A stretch of 64,000 bases of DNA from Chlorogloea purpurea SAG 13.99 (lineage in GTDB: Bacteria; Cyanobacteriota; Cyanobacteriia; Cyanobacteriales; Microcystaceae). Position 1 is the first letter of the stretch. Each line of letters begins with the position of its first letter. The stretch spans positions 62,001 to 126,000 of the forward strand of contig JADQBB010000004.1 of assembly GCA_016903695.1 (NCBI GenBank), written 5' to 3'. The notes beneath the pieces are model-generated. The model saw only the letters and a program-made list of their open reading frames with translations, was not told the DNA's origin and ran no database searches. Both the position numbers and the translations under genes were made by a program. Shown piece after piece: positions 35,415 through 45,278 of this stretch.

Positions 35415-35419
35415 TTGTC

Positions 35420-36841
35420 ATGCCGGAAACGCCACAAGACGTACTAAAACTAATCGAAGACCAAAACATCAAAATTATCGACCTGAAGTTCATCGATATG
35501 CCTGGTATCTGGCAGCATTGCTCGTTCTACTACAACCAGATCGATGAAAGCTCTTTTGACGAAGGTGTACCTTTCGACGGCTCCAGTATTAGAGGCTGGA
35601 AAAGCATTAACGAGTCAGACATGGCTATGGTTCCCGATCCGAAAACAGCTTGGATCGACCCGTTCTTTAAAGAACCGACCCTGAGCATGATCTGTAGTAT
35701 CAAAGAACCCAGAACCGGTCAATGGTACAACAGAGATCCCCGCACGATCGCCACAAAAGCCGTAGAGTACCTCCAGAGTACCGGTCTCGGTGATACCGTC
35801 TTCATCGGCCCCGAAGCCGAATTTTTCATCTTTGACGAGGTACTTTTCGACCAGAACGAACACGAGGGCTATTATCACCTGGAGAGCGAAGAAGGTTCTT
35901 GGAATAGTGGCAAAAAAGGTGAAAAAACCAATCTAGGTTACAAACCCCGCTATAAAGAAGGCTATTTCCCCGTGCCTCCCACCGATACCGCCCAGGACAT
36001 GAGAACAGAAATGTTACTAACCATGGCCGAGTGTGGTGTGCCGATCGAGAAACATCACCACGAAGTAGCCACCGGCGGCCAGAACGAACTAGGTATCAAA
36101 TTCTCTACCTTAGTAGAAGCTGCCGACTATTTGATGACCTACAAATACTGCATCAAAAACGTCGCCAAAAAATACGGCAAAACCGTCACCTTCATGCCCA
36201 AACCCTTATTCAGGGATAACGGTTCCGGGATGCACACCCACCAATCGATCTGGAAAGACGGACAGCCTTTATTCTGGGGCGATAAGTACGCCAACCTGAG
36301 CGAGATGGCCCTGTATTACATCGGTGGCCTGATCAAACACGCTCCCGCGTTACTAGCCCTCACCAACCCCACCACCAACTCCTATAAACGTCTCGTGCCC
36401 GGTTTTGAAGCCCCGGTGAACCTCGCCTACTCTCAAGGTAATCGATCGGCTTCGATTCGGATTCCCCTTTCCGGCGGTAATCCCAAAGCCAAGCGTTTAG
36501 AGTTCCGTTGTCCCGATGCCACCTGTAACCCGTATCTAGCCTTCGCCGCCATGCTCTGCGCCGGTATCGATGGTATTAAAAACAAGATCGACCCGGGTGA
36601 GCCTCTAGACGTGGATATTTACGAACTCAGCCCCGAAGAGTTGAGTAAGATCCCTTCCACCCCCGGTTCTCTAGAAGCAGCTTTAGAAGCCTTGGAAAAA
36701 GACCACGCTTTCCTCACCGATTCCGGTGTCTTTACCGAGGACTTCATCGGCAATTGGATCACTTACAAGTTAGATAAAGAAGTGAACCCCATGCGTTTAC
36801 GTCCCCATCCCTACGAGTTCATGCTCTATTACGACGTGTAG
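35420..36841 (+). CDS. glnA: Glutamine synthetase type I
   Basis: Ligates ammonia to glutamate with ATP, the main entry of nitrogen in cyanobacteria. 473 residues from the ATG at 35420, the standard cyanobacterial GlnA length. Signatures: [73 protein letters not shown] and [10 protein letters not shown]. The frame is open to 35375 but the promoter lies there. Activated by NtcA under low nitrogen, by the site upstream. The IF7/IF17 inactivating proteins are not in this window. A strong terminator follows. Confidence 0.98.
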   Translation: MPETPQDVLKLIEDQNIKIIDLKFIDMPGIWQHCSFYYNQIDESSFDEGVPFDGSSIRGWKSINESDMAMVPDPKTAWIDPFFKEPTLSMICSIKEPRTGQWYNRDPRTIATKAVEYLQSTGLGDTVFIGPEAEFFIFDEVLFDQNEHEGYYHLESEEGSWNSGKKGEKTNLGYKPRYKEGYFPVPPTDTAQDMRTEMLLTMAECGVPIEKHHHEVATGGQNELGIKFSTLVEAADYLMTYKYCIKNVAKKYGKTVTFMPKPLFRDNGSGMHTHQSIWKDGQPLFWGDKYANLSEMALYYIGGLIKHAPALLALTNPTTNSYKRLVPGFEAPVNLAYSQGNRSASIRIPLSGGNPKAKRLEFRCPDATCNPYLAFAAMLCAGIDGIKNKIDPGEPLDVDIYELSPEELSKIPSTPGSLEAALEALEKDHAFLTDSGVFTEDFIGNWITYKLDKEVNPMRLRPHPYEFMLYYDV

Positions 36842-36858
36842 TTAATAGAAACCAAGGT

Positions 36859-36903
36859 CGAGAACCCACAAAAGAGTAACGCTCTCTGGGTTCTCTTTTT
36901 TTG
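36859..36903 (+). terminator. Intrinsic terminator of glnA
   Basis: GAGAACCCA / TGGGTTCTC (36860-36868 and 36887-36895), an inner AGAG/CTCT pairing, then seven T. It lies 18 bases after the stop, opposite the 3' end of uppS. Confidence 0.92.
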
Positions 36904-36919
36904 TTTCTCACTGCTCATC

Positions 36920-37669
36920 CTAAAGTTTACCGAAACGACGCTCCCGACCTTGATAATCTTTTAAAGCTTCGTGGAATTGGGAGCGATCGAAATCCGGCCA
37001 GAGAGTGCTGGTAACATAAATCTCCGCGTAAGCCATCTGCCACAGCAAAAAATTACTGATGCGCATCTCGCCGCTGGTACGCACCAGTAAATCGGGCGAG
37101 GGAATGCCCACCGTGTAGAGATGGTTCTCTAACATCGCTTCGTCCACTTCTTCCGGGGAGATCAAACCCTGTTGCACCTTCTTGGCGATTTCCCGACAAG
37201 CTTGCACTATTTCCTGTCTGCCGCCGTAATTAGTGGCCACCGTGAATTGAATACCCGAATTAGCCGCCGTCTCCTGCATCGATCGAGCGATTTCCTGCTG
37301 TAGAGAATGGGGCAAAGCGGCTAAATTACCCACGAAACGGATTTTCACATCCTCCCGCATCATCTCTTTTAACTCTCGTCGTAGAACTCGCTCGAAAAGA
37401 GTCATGAGAAATTCCACTTCCTCTAGAGGTCTACCCCAGTTTTCCGTGGAAAAAGCGTAAGCCGTTAAAGCGGGTATACCCCAATCACGACAACAACGCA
37501 GCAGGTCTTTTAACGCGTCCACACCCCGTTGATGTCCCACTATCCGGGGGAAGCCTCGACGGGCCGCCCAACGACCGTTTCCGTCCATTATTACCGCTAC
37601 GTGCTGGGGTAGACGGGATTTATCGAGGTCACTGGGCAACTCTTGTAACACGATGGGTTTGACAGTCAT
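36920..37669 (-). CDS. uppS: Undecaprenyl-diphosphate synthase / isoprenyl transferase
   Basis: Extends farnesyl diphosphate with isopentenyl diphosphate in cis to make the lipid carrier for cell-wall sugars. 249 residues. It has [20 protein letters not shown] with the catalytic Asp, and [13 protein letters not shown] and [20 protein letters not shown] with the late-binding residues. It overlaps cdaA by 4 bases, so translation is coupled. The grouping lysA-cdaA-uppS recurs in cyanobacteria. Confidence 0.95.
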   Translation of the reverse strand: MTVKPIVLQELPSDLDKSRLPQHVAVIMDGNGRWAARRGFPRIVGHQRGVDALKDLLRCCRDWGIPALTAYAFSTENWGRPLEEVEFLMTLFERVLRRELKEMMREDVKIRFVGNLAALPHSLQQEIARSMQETAANSGIQFTVATNYGGRQEIVQACREIAKKVQQGLISPEEVDEAMLENHLYTVGIPSPDLLVRTSGEMRISNFLLWQMAYAEIYVTSTLWPDFDRSQFHEALKDYQGRERRFGKL

Positions 37670-38604
37670 TTTCTATTTTTAGGTGTCGAGCGAGCTAGAT
37701 GGAAAATTTTTTGAGCTAATTCCCGACCTTTCAAGTTAATTTTACGACTTAAACGGCCCAAGCCCAGTCCTGGTGTTACGGTTTCCCTTTCTACCGAGGG
37801 TGAGAATCTTTCTTCCAATAGCTCTTTGAGTTTACTGCTAGTCAGGGGGCGATTGAGTGTGCCACCCTCCGCGAGAGAGATAGACCCGGTTTCTTCGGAA
37901 ACGATGATACAGATACAGCTTTCTAAACGTTCTGTAATACCCATCGCTGCCCGATGTCGGGTTCCCAATTGTCGCGAGGTACTTCTCTCCGACAGGGGTA
38001 AGATCACCCCCGCCGAGACGATCCTCGAACCTCTGATGAACACCGCCCCGTCATGTAGTAGGGTTTTCGGTTGAAAAATAGTTTGTAACAATTCCTTGGA
38101 CACCTCCCCATTAACGCTCACACCAGAGTTAATAAATATCCTGGTATCGATCGATCCCATCGCTTCCAACACCATCAGCGCACCAGTTCTATTCTGGGAC
38201 AATTCCTTAACCGCGTCCACTATTTCCTCGATCACATTATCCGACTTGGGAACCGGCGCGCCCCGATCGAATAACTGGAGAATATTTCCCTGTCCCAGTT
38301 GTTCTAAAAAGCGCCGGAATTCCGTTTGATAGATCACCGCCATCGCCACCGCCGAACCCAGCACTAATTTTTCTAAAACAAAATTAAGTAAGGTCAGGCC
38401 TAGCAGTTGACTGATCACCACCGCCATCATCAGGATGATCAGACCTCGTACCATCCATAGCGTTCTTTTCTCTCCGATGATCAGAAGAATTAAATACGTG
38501 AGGATGATTACTAGTGCCAGATCGAAGATAAGCAGACTATTGTGGATCAGCCATGTAGAAAACGGGCGCAGGTTAGGAACAAATCCCAACATGAAAAAAA
38601 GCAA
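37666..38604 (-). CDS. cdaA: Diadenylate cyclase, c-di-AMP synthase
   Basis: Condenses two ATP into cyclic di-AMP, a second messenger tied to osmotic, potassium and day-night control. 312 residues. Three N-terminal membrane helices (about residues 20-75) lead into the DAC domain, with DGA at residues 185-187 in [11 protein letters not shown] and RHR at 216-218 in GTRHRAAMG, both intact. The C-terminal tail is basic. It starts 28 bases downstream of lysA and overlaps uppS. Confidence 0.94.
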   Translation of the reverse strand: MLFFMLGFVPNLRPFSTWLIHNSLLIFDLALVIILTYLILLIIGEKRTLWMVRGLIILMMAVVISQLLGLTLLNFVLEKLVLGSAVAMAVIYQTEFRRFLEQLGQGNILQLFDRGAPVPKSDNVIEEIVDAVKELSQNRTGALMVLEAMGSIDTRIFINSGVSVNGEVSKELLQTIFQPKTLLHDGAVFIRGSRIVSAGVILPLSERSTSRQLGTRHRAAMGITERLESCICIIVSEETGSISLAEGGTLNRPLTSSKLKELLEERFSPSVERETVTPGLGLGRLSRKINLKGRELAQKIFHLARSTPKNRK

Positions 38605-38632
38605 GAGAAAGCAGTGTGTAAGAGGACAGAGT

Positions 38633-40054
38633 TCAGGCTGGTGATAGTCTTTGGGGTAGACGATCCTGACGGATTAAATCGGCGTAGGTTTCCCTTGACA
38701 AGATCAAGTTAGCTTCCCCCTCACAAACGATGACCGCCGCCGGACGCGATAAACGGTTGTAATTAGAAGCCATACTGTAGTTATAAGCTCCAGTGCCTGG
38801 AACTACCAATATATCCCCCGGTTCCGTCTTCGGTAACTGAATATCTTTTATCAGAATATCCCCGGACTCACAGTGTTTTCCAGCGATTGTCACCGTTTCC
38901 TGATTTAAGGCGTTCATGCGATTGGCGACTAGAGCGCGGTAGGGAGATTGATAGGTGATCGGCCGGGGATTATCGGACATCCCGCCATCAACGGCTATAT
39001 AAGTACGCAAATCGGGAATTTCTTTTCTCGATCCCACTGTATAAGCCGTAACGCAAGCTGTCGCTATTAAAGAGCGCCCCGGTTCGGATATAAGTTTCGG
39101 CAACGGCGCACCTTGCGCCTCACAAGCGGCTGCTACCGATCGCGAGACGGTTTTCACCCATTCCTCGATCGTCGGTGGATCGTGTTCTTCTATATAACGT
39201 ATCCCTAAGCCGCCGCCGATGTTTAATTGCGATAGGGGTAATCCTCTCTCTAAACCCTGTTTATACCATTGCACCAACACACCGCCGAGATCTTCGTGGG
39301 GCTGACGCTCGAAAATTTGAGAGCCGATGTGAGCGTGCAGTCCGATGCAATGGAGTACCGAGTTAGCTTCTATATAGGTGAATACGGCTTCTATTTGATG
39401 GGGGTCGAAGCCGAATTTGCTATCTAAATGACCCGTTCTAATATATTCGTGGGTGTGGCATTCGATGCCTGGGGTCAACCGCAACATTATGGAGATTTTT
39501 TGACGGTTTAACTGCCCGCCCAGTTTCACTAATGTTTCTAGTTCCAGCCAATTATCGACGACAATTATGCAATCTACGCCGATCGCGTACTCTAATTCTT
39601 CTCGTGATTTATTATTACCGTGAAAATAAATTTTATCTAACGTGGCGCCCGTCATGCCCGCACGATCGAGCGCGCTGATCGTCGTGTAAATCTCCCCCCC
39701 CGAAACTACATCAAAACCCAAGCCCTCGCTAGCTACCACGGCGCACACCGCCAAGCAACTCCAAGCTTTAGAAGCGTAAATAACCTGAGATTCCCCTGGA
39801 TAATAGTTTTCAAACGCTTGACGGTATTGCCTACAAGCCGTTCTCAAGGTAAATTCATCCAAGATGTATAAAGGTGAGCCGAAGCGCCGCACTAATTCCG
39901 TCACATCACAGCCACCGATCTCTAAACAATCTTGAGCATTCCTTTTGGCTGTTAGGGGTAATATACTTTGGTTGGGAGATGTAATCTTCATTTTCTCCCT
40001 CGCTAATAAATATCCTTGTCCTGAATTTGGCTTGATTGATTCGGTAGATAACAT
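38633..40054 (-). CDS. lysA: Diaminopimelate decarboxylase
   Basis: PLP enzyme making lysine from meso-diaminopimelate. 473 residues. Residues 50-75 have GSPLYILDEFTLRTACRQYR. The PLP Lys is in VIYASKAWSCLAV. HIGSQIFER and LNIGGGLGIRY bind the cofactor phosphate, and the C-terminal part has CESGDILIKDIQLP with the active-site Cys and GAYNYSMASNYNRLSRPAAV. The first 30 residues are poorly conserved, so a later start is possible. It is first in lysA-cdaA-uppS. Confidence 0.94.
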   Translation of the reverse strand: MLSTESIKPNSGQGYLLAREKMKITSPNQSILPLTAKRNAQDCLEIGGCDVTELVRRFGSPLYILDEFTLRTACRQYRQAFENYYPGESQVIYASKAWSCLAVCAVVASEGLGFDVVSGGEIYTTISALDRAGMTGATLDKIYFHGNNKSREELEYAIGVDCIIVVDNWLELETLVKLGGQLNRQKISIMLRLTPGIECHTHEYIRTGHLDSKFGFDPHQIEAVFTYIEANSVLHCIGLHAHIGSQIFERQPHEDLGGVLVQWYKQGLERGLPLSQLNIGGGLGIRYIEEHDPPTIEEWVKTVSRSVAAACEAQGAPLPKLISEPGRSLIATACVTAYTVGSRKEIPDLRTYIAVDGGMSDNPRPITYQSPYRALVANRMNALNQETVTIAGKHCESGDILIKDIQLPKTEPGDILVVPGTGAYNYSMASNYNRLSRPAAVIVCEGEANLILSRETYADLIRQDRLPQRLSPA

Positions 40055-40248
40055 AATTGGGGTAAAATGTCAATAAAATAACTAGAGAAGAAAAAATTAC
40101 TAAATTTCATCTCGAAAAAGTCCTTGTATTTCTAGTGTACTCTTTTCCCGTCTCATTCAATCCGTGAGAAATAACTTGAAAACATGATCTCGCAATAAAC
40201 GAGAATAAATGATATGACTAGAAAGTGAAGAGGATAAAAGGTAATTAC

Positions 40249-40980
40249 ATGGTTGACCAAAACACGGTTATGGTGACTCAATCAGGTGAGGACATCTCAT
40301 TACTGGCGAGTCAACTGCTATCCGAGTCGGAAAAGAATCAATTACAGTTAATCTCCCGTTTGGCCGGTGGGGGGGAAGCCGGATTGAAGGTATTAATGGA
40401 TTTTCTCCTATCTACAGATCCAGTCCCCGTTAACTTAGTTACGGGCAAAGCTTATGGGAGCTTGTACGGGGCGAAAACAGAAGCTACAGAGACATTTTTA
40501 CATCAAAATTTCCCCACCGGAATAGTTCCCTTAGAGAGCGATCGTCATATCGACTACCGTTTATTACAAGAATTATTAGCCCAACAGGACTTTCACACCG
40601 CTGATAGCCTGACGCGGCAGAAAATGTGTGAACTGGCGGGCCCCGGCGCCATGAAGCGGAAATGGGTTTATTTCACGGAAGTGGAACAGTTTCCCGTCTT
40701 GGACTTACACACGATCAATTCCCTCTGGTGGATTCACTCGGAAGGTAAATTCGGCTTTTCCGTCCAGCGTCGGTTATGGCTGTCCGTGGGTCAAGATTTC
40801 CCGAAACTCTGGCCGAAAATCGGCTGGAAGTCCGGTAATAATTGGACGCTGTACCCGAAAGAATTCACCTGGGATTTAAGCGCCCCCGTGGGGCATCTAC
40901 CCCTGTTGAATCAATTACGGGGCGTACGAGTGGCCGCTTCTCTCTTCTCTCATCCTGTCTGGACAGAAAAAGGGTGGTAG
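40249..40980 (+). CDS. gun4: Mg-chelatase regulator GUN4
   Basis: Binds protoporphyrin IX and Mg-protoporphyrin and stimulates Mg-chelatase, at the branch between haem and chlorophyll. 243 residues from the ATG at 40249, with AAAGG before it; the frame begins with a GTG eight codons earlier. The N-terminal helical part (about residues 1-85) is followed by the GUN4 core: DYRLLQELLAQQDFHTADSL, TINSLWWIHSEGKFGFSVQR and FPKLWPKIGWKSGNNWTLYP. The kinase ATG follows the stop with no gap. Confidence 0.95.
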   Translation: MVDQNTVMVTQSGEDISLLASQLLSESEKNQLQLISRLAGGGEAGLKVLMDFLLSTDPVPVNLVTGKAYGSLYGAKTEATETFLHQNFPTGIVPLESDRHIDYRLLQELLAQQDFHTADSLTRQKMCELAGPGAMKRKWVYFTEVEQFPVLDLHTINSLWWIHSEGKFGFSVQRRLWLSVGQDFPKLWPKIGWKSGNNWTLYPKEFTWDLSAPVGHLPLLNQLRGVRVAASLFSHPVWTEKGW

Positions 40981-42732
40981 ATGACCCGTTCTCACTATCG
41001 TATTCTAGAGCAGGTGGGCGCTGGCCAATTCGGTCGCGTTTTTTGTGCGATCGCTAAAAACACGGGTACGATCGTCGCCCTGAAAGATTTAAATCAACTG
41101 AGTTATCCCACTAAAAAATTTTTGCGGGAGATTCTCTATCTCGTCACTCTCCAACATCCGAACATCGTCGCTTTTAACGGTTTTGAACATCACAGACGAG
41201 GCCGTTATCTAATCTTAGATTATTGTGAGGGCGGTACGTTAAGAGATCTGATGGATTCTCAAACTCCACTGGGTTTGCCATATCGATTAAAATTAATTGT
41301 CGATGTTCTCTGCGGTTTGGATCACGCTCATCGCCGCGGTATCGTCCACTGTGATATTAAACCGGAAAACATTCTCTTGGAAGTACATTCCCAGGGATGG
41401 AGGGCGAAACTAACGGATTTCGGCATCGCCCGATTGATGGAAGAAGCAGCCGGGGTTAGAGAGAGTGGGGGTTATACCGGTTCTCCCGCTTATATGGCCC
41501 CGGAAAGGTTCTATGGCAAGTATTCCTACGCTTCCGATCTCTACGCGATCGGTATTTTATTATATGAATTAATAGTCGGGCAGAGACCTTTCTCTGGATT
41601 ACCAGCCCAATTAATGTCCGCTCACATGAGTGGGTTTGTCAGTATTCCCGATTCTGTACCTGGGGATCTACGTTCTATTATTGAAATCGCCCTGAGAAAA
41701 TTACCCCAGCGCCGTTTCAGCAACGCTGGAGAAATGTTAGACTCTCTTAATCGGGCCATCCAGAAATTACCGGCAATTACCAATGATGATCCCATCTATA
41801 TAACCTCTCAATTGCCTATTAATTCGGATGTGCGAGTGATTTTTACCAAGAATATTTTTGATAATTTTACAGCTTTTGCCAATAACGAAACTTATATATA
41901 TTACACGAATAACAAGAAAATTTTTCGAGAGAGATTAGACATAGTAGAAAAATTCATCAAATGCCTCATCTTTCCCCATAAAGTTATTCAAGTAGAACCA
42001 CATCAGAACGGCTGTTGGATTTGGACGGGATCACAGACCCAAACTTTTCTTTACTGGAGTACCGATTCTTTAGAGGTTAATCTTTTAGCCAAGTTCTCGA
42101 ACAGGGCGGTCTTCAGCGACTTACATCCCCCTGCTCAATCCTTGGCGTTACATCAATTTAAACTATTCATGGTCTTGAAATTGCCACAAACGAGAGTTGC
42201 GGGGCTTAATTGTATTCCCTCTCAACCGCGACAATTAATGTGGATCGATCGCCGTTACGGTTTAGCAATTTTTCAAGAGGAGAATAGCACTAAGTTTCAG
42301 CTATTCAATCGACGTGGTAAAGTAATGGACGGTTTAACTTTGCCGGTGAGGACGGCTGATTTTACTATTCATAAATTTTGCCCTAATTTTCTCGTGGCTT
42401 TAGAGTCTGACCGGGTTTCTACCTTAATAGTGATCAATTTGAAACCTTGGCGGCTCACGAGGATTCCTTTAGCCAACATTCCCGATTTTATCTGTAGTTA
42501 TGGACAAGGTTTCATTTTAGCCGAGCGCGGCGGTAAAGTTACTTTTTTAAATATACAAACCTACCGTTTGAGTTACTGTCAGATTTCTACCTCTATCAAG
42601 TGCGTTTCTTCCTTGGATAAAAATCGATTTATCGTCATCAACGAGGAAAACCAACTACAGATTATCGAGATTGACGGAGTGGGAATCGAGCCAACCGATA
42701 ATAGGAGCGGGGAGGGGAAGACGGTGACGTAG
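40981..42732 (+). CDS. Ser/Thr protein kinase with C-terminal beta-propeller-like domain
   Basis: 583 residues. Residues 6-258 are a Hanks-type kinase: GAGQFG 13-18, Lys35, catalytic HCDIKPEN 122-129, DFG 145-147, APE 172-174. The loop has HCD, so it is a non-RD kinase, and the activation segment may not need phosphorylation. Residues about 275-575 contain repeated beta-strand pairs (RAVFSDLHPPAQSLALHQFK; LPVRTADFTIHKFCPNFLVA) that look like a propeller-type ligand domain. The ATG follows the gun4 stop directly, so the two are translated together. Its 3' end overlaps the convergent thioesterase by 78 bases. Confidence 0.9.
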   Translation: MTRSHYRILEQVGAGQFGRVFCAIAKNTGTIVALKDLNQLSYPTKKFLREILYLVTLQHPNIVAFNGFEHHRRGRYLILDYCEGGTLRDLMDSQTPLGLPYRLKLIVDVLCGLDHAHRRGIVHCDIKPENILLEVHSQGWRAKLTDFGIARLMEEAAGVRESGGYTGSPAYMAPERFYGKYSYASDLYAIGILLYELIVGQRPFSGLPAQLMSAHMSGFVSIPDSVPGDLRSIIEIALRKLPQRRFSNAGEMLDSLNRAIQKLPAITNDDPIYITSQLPINSDVRVIFTKNIFDNFTAFANNETYIYYTNNKKIFRERLDIVEKFIKCLIFPHKVIQVEPHQNGCWIWTGSQTQTFLYWSTDSLEVNLLAKFSNRAVFSDLHPPAQSLALHQFKLFMVLKLPQTRVAGLNCIPSQPRQLMWIDRRYGLAIFQEENSTKFQLFNRRGKVMDGLTLPVRTADFTIHKFCPNFLVALESDRVSTLIVINLKPWRLTRIPLANIPDFICSYGQGFILAERGGKVTFLNIQTYRLSYCQISTSIKCVSSLDKNRFIVINEENQLQIIEIDGVGIEPTDNRSGEGKTVT

Positions 42733-43077
42733 AGAAGGATTGATGGAAACGTGACGGGTCATAGCATAAGCTACCTTTATAGGGGCCTCATGAGCTAAAA
42801 ATACCTCGAAATCCACCTTGAACTCACTACTATTGATTAAAGCAGGAACAGGGGCAATGGAAACTCGATCGCCACAAAATAAAGGGTGAAAAAAGCGAAT
42901 TCGGGCCTCGACCACGGGGAGGGCTAAAGTGGCATCAGATATTAGGGACTTAAAAGGAACTCCTCCGGCGTTAAGGGCTGATTCGTAAGCTTCGTGACAG
43001 ATGGACATCAAGGAAGCAAAATAGACGACTCCCGCCGCATCTGTATCGTGGAGGAAGATAGTACGCTGGTAGACCAT
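42655..43077 (-). CDS. 1,4-dihydroxy-2-naphthoyl-CoA thioesterase-like protein
   Basis: 140 residues, hot-dog fold. LHDTDAAGVVYFASLMSICH carries the active-site Asp13 of the 4-hydroxybenzoyl-CoA thioesterase family. The cyanobacterial homolog (Synechocystis slr0204) hydrolyses DHNA-CoA in phylloquinone synthesis for photosystem I. ARIRFFHPLFCGDRVSIAPV is also typical. The 3' end overlaps the kinase gene by 78 bases on opposite strands. Function as DHNA-CoA thioesterase is by family. Confidence 0.88.
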   Translation of the reverse strand: MVYQRTIFLHDTDAAGVVYFASLMSICHEAYESALNAGGVPFKSLISDATLALPVVEARIRFFHPLFCGDRVSIAPVPALINSSEFKVDFEVFLAHEAPIKVAYAMTRHVSINPSLRHRLPLPAPIIGWLDSHSVNLDNL

Positions 43078-43160
43078 AAAGAAAGGGAGTTAAAGCTCGT
43101 GCAGGTAAAGGGAGAAGCAAGATATAATTTGTTACGTCCCCGAAATATAAAAACTATCTT

Positions 43161-43475
43161 ATGAATAACCAAGTTATTCAAGCCTTTTTTCTTGGTAGAG
43201 CTTTGGCCGCGGTCGTCAGTGAAAAGCTAGAAGACACATTTACCAACGCTCTCAGTGATCTGGGAAAATTCGATGCCGAACAGAGAGAGAACCTCCGTCA
43301 ATTCGTGGAAGAAGTCCGGGCTAGAGCCGAGAGAGAGAGTAATCAAGGCAATTATAGCACCACCACTAATTCCACGGGTAGCAAATCTAACTCGGAAGAC
43401 TTACAAGAGACGATAGATGAGTTAAGAGCGGAAATTGCTCGATCGAGAGCAGAACTAAAAAATTATCACGAATAA
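43161..43475 (+). CDS. Small conserved cyanobacterial protein, 104 residues (DUF6825-like)
   Basis: Starts MNNQVIQAFFLGRALAAVVS, with LEDTFTNALSDLGKFDAEQR and ENLRQFVEEVRARAERESNQ, then a Ser/Thr/Asn-rich linker and a C-terminal coiled coil (EDLQETIDELRAEIARSRAE). The N-terminal module is well conserved in cyanobacteria and plastids as far as I recall; the number DUF6825 is from memory. Role unknown. It precedes the ABC1 kinase by 36 bases and could be in one operon with it. Confidence 0.75.
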   Translation: MNNQVIQAFFLGRALAAVVSEKLEDTFTNALSDLGKFDAEQRENLRQFVEEVRARAERESNQGNYSTTTNSTGSKSNSEDLQETIDELRAEIARSRAELKNYHE

Positions 43476-43511
43476 ACAGCAAACATAACATCAGCGCAGA
43501 AGTCGCCCAAC

Positions 43512-45236
43512 GTGATCACAACCTCAACCCCCCAATTAAAACCAGAAATGGCCAGACTAGAAGTCGCTAAAAGTAGCTATCGCTGGAATCGAGAAAACTA
43601 CTCGGTCAATCGCCGTCGTCTAGATATATGGCGATTTGTCCTCACCCTACTATATCAATTTTGGCTCAACGGTAAAAAGTGGAGTTACGCGGGGGGATAC
43701 AGCGAAGAGAAAGTTCGCATCCGCAGGAAAAAACAGGCGGCGTGGATCAGAGAAAGTTTATTGCAGCTAGGCCCCACCTTTATTAAAGTCGGTCAACTAT
43801 TTTCCACCCGCGCTGATTTATTTCCTTCCGAGTACGTGGATGAACTATCGAAGTTACAGGATCAAGTACCGGCCTTCACTTACGATCAAGTGAGCAAAAT
43901 CATCGAGAGCGATTTTGGCAAGCCTTTAAACCAATTGTTCAAAAGTTTCGACCCTATACCCCTAGCGGCCGCTAGCTTGGGGCAAGTGCATAAAGCCCAA
44001 CTGTACAGCGGCGAGGATGTAGTGGTTAAAGTACAGCGTCCAGGTTTGAAGAAGTTATTCACCATCGACCTGAGTATCCTCAAAAAAATTGCCCAATACT
44101 TCCAAAATCATCCGAAATGGGGTAAAGGCAGGGATTGGTCCGGTATTTACGAGGAGTGCTGTAAGATTCTCTGGGAAGAAACCGACTATCTCAACGAGGG
44201 AAGAAACGCCGATACCTTCCGCAGAAATTTCCGCGGCGAAGATTGGCTGAAAGTCCCGCGGGTATTCTGGCGTTATACTTCGCCTAGGGTCTTAACCCTA
44301 GAGTATATGCCTGGGATTAAAATCAGTCACTACGAGGCGATAGAAGCAGCCGGACTCGATCGCAAACTGTTGGCCCGTCTCGGTGCTAAAGCCTACCTGC
44401 ATCAATTACTCAACGACGGTTTCTTCCACGCTGACCCCCATCCTGGCAATATAGCCGTCAGTACCGACGGGGCTTTAATCTTTTATGATTTCGGCATGAT
44501 GGGACAGATTAAAACCAACATCAGGGAAAAATTAATGCAGACCCTGTTCGGTATCGCCCAGAAGGATGCCGATCGAGTCGTATCTTCTCTCGTAGACCTG
44601 GGAGCCCTGACCCGTACCGATGATATGGGGCCCGTGAGACGTTCGGTGCAGTATATGCTGGATAACTTCATGGATAAACCCTTTGAAGAGCAATCGGTGT
44701 CCTCCATCAGCGATGACTTATATGAAATCGCCTACGATCAACCCTTCCGTTTCCCCGCCACTTTTACCTTCGTCATGCGGGCTTTTTCCACCCTGGAAGG
44801 CGTAGGTAAAGGGCTAGACCCGGAGTTTAACTTTATGGAGGTGGCGCAACCTTTCGCCATGCAATTGATGACGGATATGAATGGCAATGTAACAGGTAGT
44901 ATTTTTGATGAGTTGGGTCGTCAAGCTGTACAGGTAAGTAGTACGGCTCTGGGATTACCCCGGAGGATAGATGACACGATCGAAAAATTAGAACGGGGTG
45001 ATATTAGAGTTAGAGTTCGCTCCACCGAATCCGATCGACTTTTACGCCGATTAGGTGCAATTGGCATAGGAACTAACTATACTTTACTTATAAGCGCTTT
45101 TACGATCTCGGCGACGCTTTTGTTCGTCTCTGGTTACGTTCAGATTGCGGCGATCGTTCTGGGTCTGGCTCTGATCCCCGGAATAGCCCTACTGCGACTA
45201 CTCAGACGCTTAGATCGGCAAGATCGTATGTTCTAG
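43512..45236 (+). CDS. ABC1/ADCK (UbiB-like) atypical kinase
   Basis: 574 residues. The family hallmarks are LGPTFIKVGQLFSTRADLFP (KxGQ motif), AAASLGQVHKAQLYSGEDVV, ETDYLNEGRNADTFRRNF, HADPHPGNIAV and FYDFGMMG. Members act as atypical kinases or ATPases in quinone metabolism and lipid handling in plastids. Two C-terminal hydrophobic segments end the protein (ISAFTISATLLFVSGYVQIA). The start is a GTG at 43512; an ATG at 43548 is an alternative. The substrate is not known. Confidence 0.93.
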   Translation: MITTSTPQLKPEMARLEVAKSSYRWNRENYSVNRRRLDIWRFVLTLLYQFWLNGKKWSYAGGYSEEKVRIRRKKQAAWIRESLLQLGPTFIKVGQLFSTRADLFPSEYVDELSKLQDQVPAFTYDQVSKIIESDFGKPLNQLFKSFDPIPLAAASLGQVHKAQLYSGEDVVVKVQRPGLKKLFTIDLSILKKIAQYFQNHPKWGKGRDWSGIYEECCKILWEETDYLNEGRNADTFRRNFRGEDWLKVPRVFWRYTSPRVLTLEYMPGIKISHYEAIEAAGLDRKLLARLGAKAYLHQLLNDGFFHADPHPGNIAVSTDGALIFYDFGMMGQIKTNIREKLMQTLFGIAQKDADRVVSSLVDLGALTRTDDMGPVRRSVQYMLDNFMDKPFEEQSVSSISDDLYEIAYDQPFRFPATFTFVMRAFSTLEGVGKGLDPEFNFMEVAQPFAMQLMTDMNGNVTGSIFDELGRQAVQVSSTALGLPRRIDDTIEKLERGDIRVRVRSTESDRLLRRLGAIGIGTNYTLLISAFTISATLLFVSGYVQIAAIVLGLALIPGIALLRLLRRLDRQDRMF

Positions 45237-45278
45237 TAAATAATCGGTGATCCACAATTGTTAGAAGCAAGCTTACCC

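Larger units (their letters stand above)
35100..35419. other. Shared regulatory region of apcF and glnA
   Basis: 320 bases. It holds the canonical NtcA promoter of glnA (see 35329-35371) and a 15-base perfect palindrome, GTATCTATTAGATAC, at 35269-35283. The apcF promoter must also lie here but I could not assign it. No small gene is seen. Confidence 0.7.

Noticed and set aside
35375..35419. Upstream ATG as the glnA start
   Set aside because: It lies at the predicted promoter and transcription start, before a good AAGGAG and the ATG at 35420 that gives the standard 473 residues.
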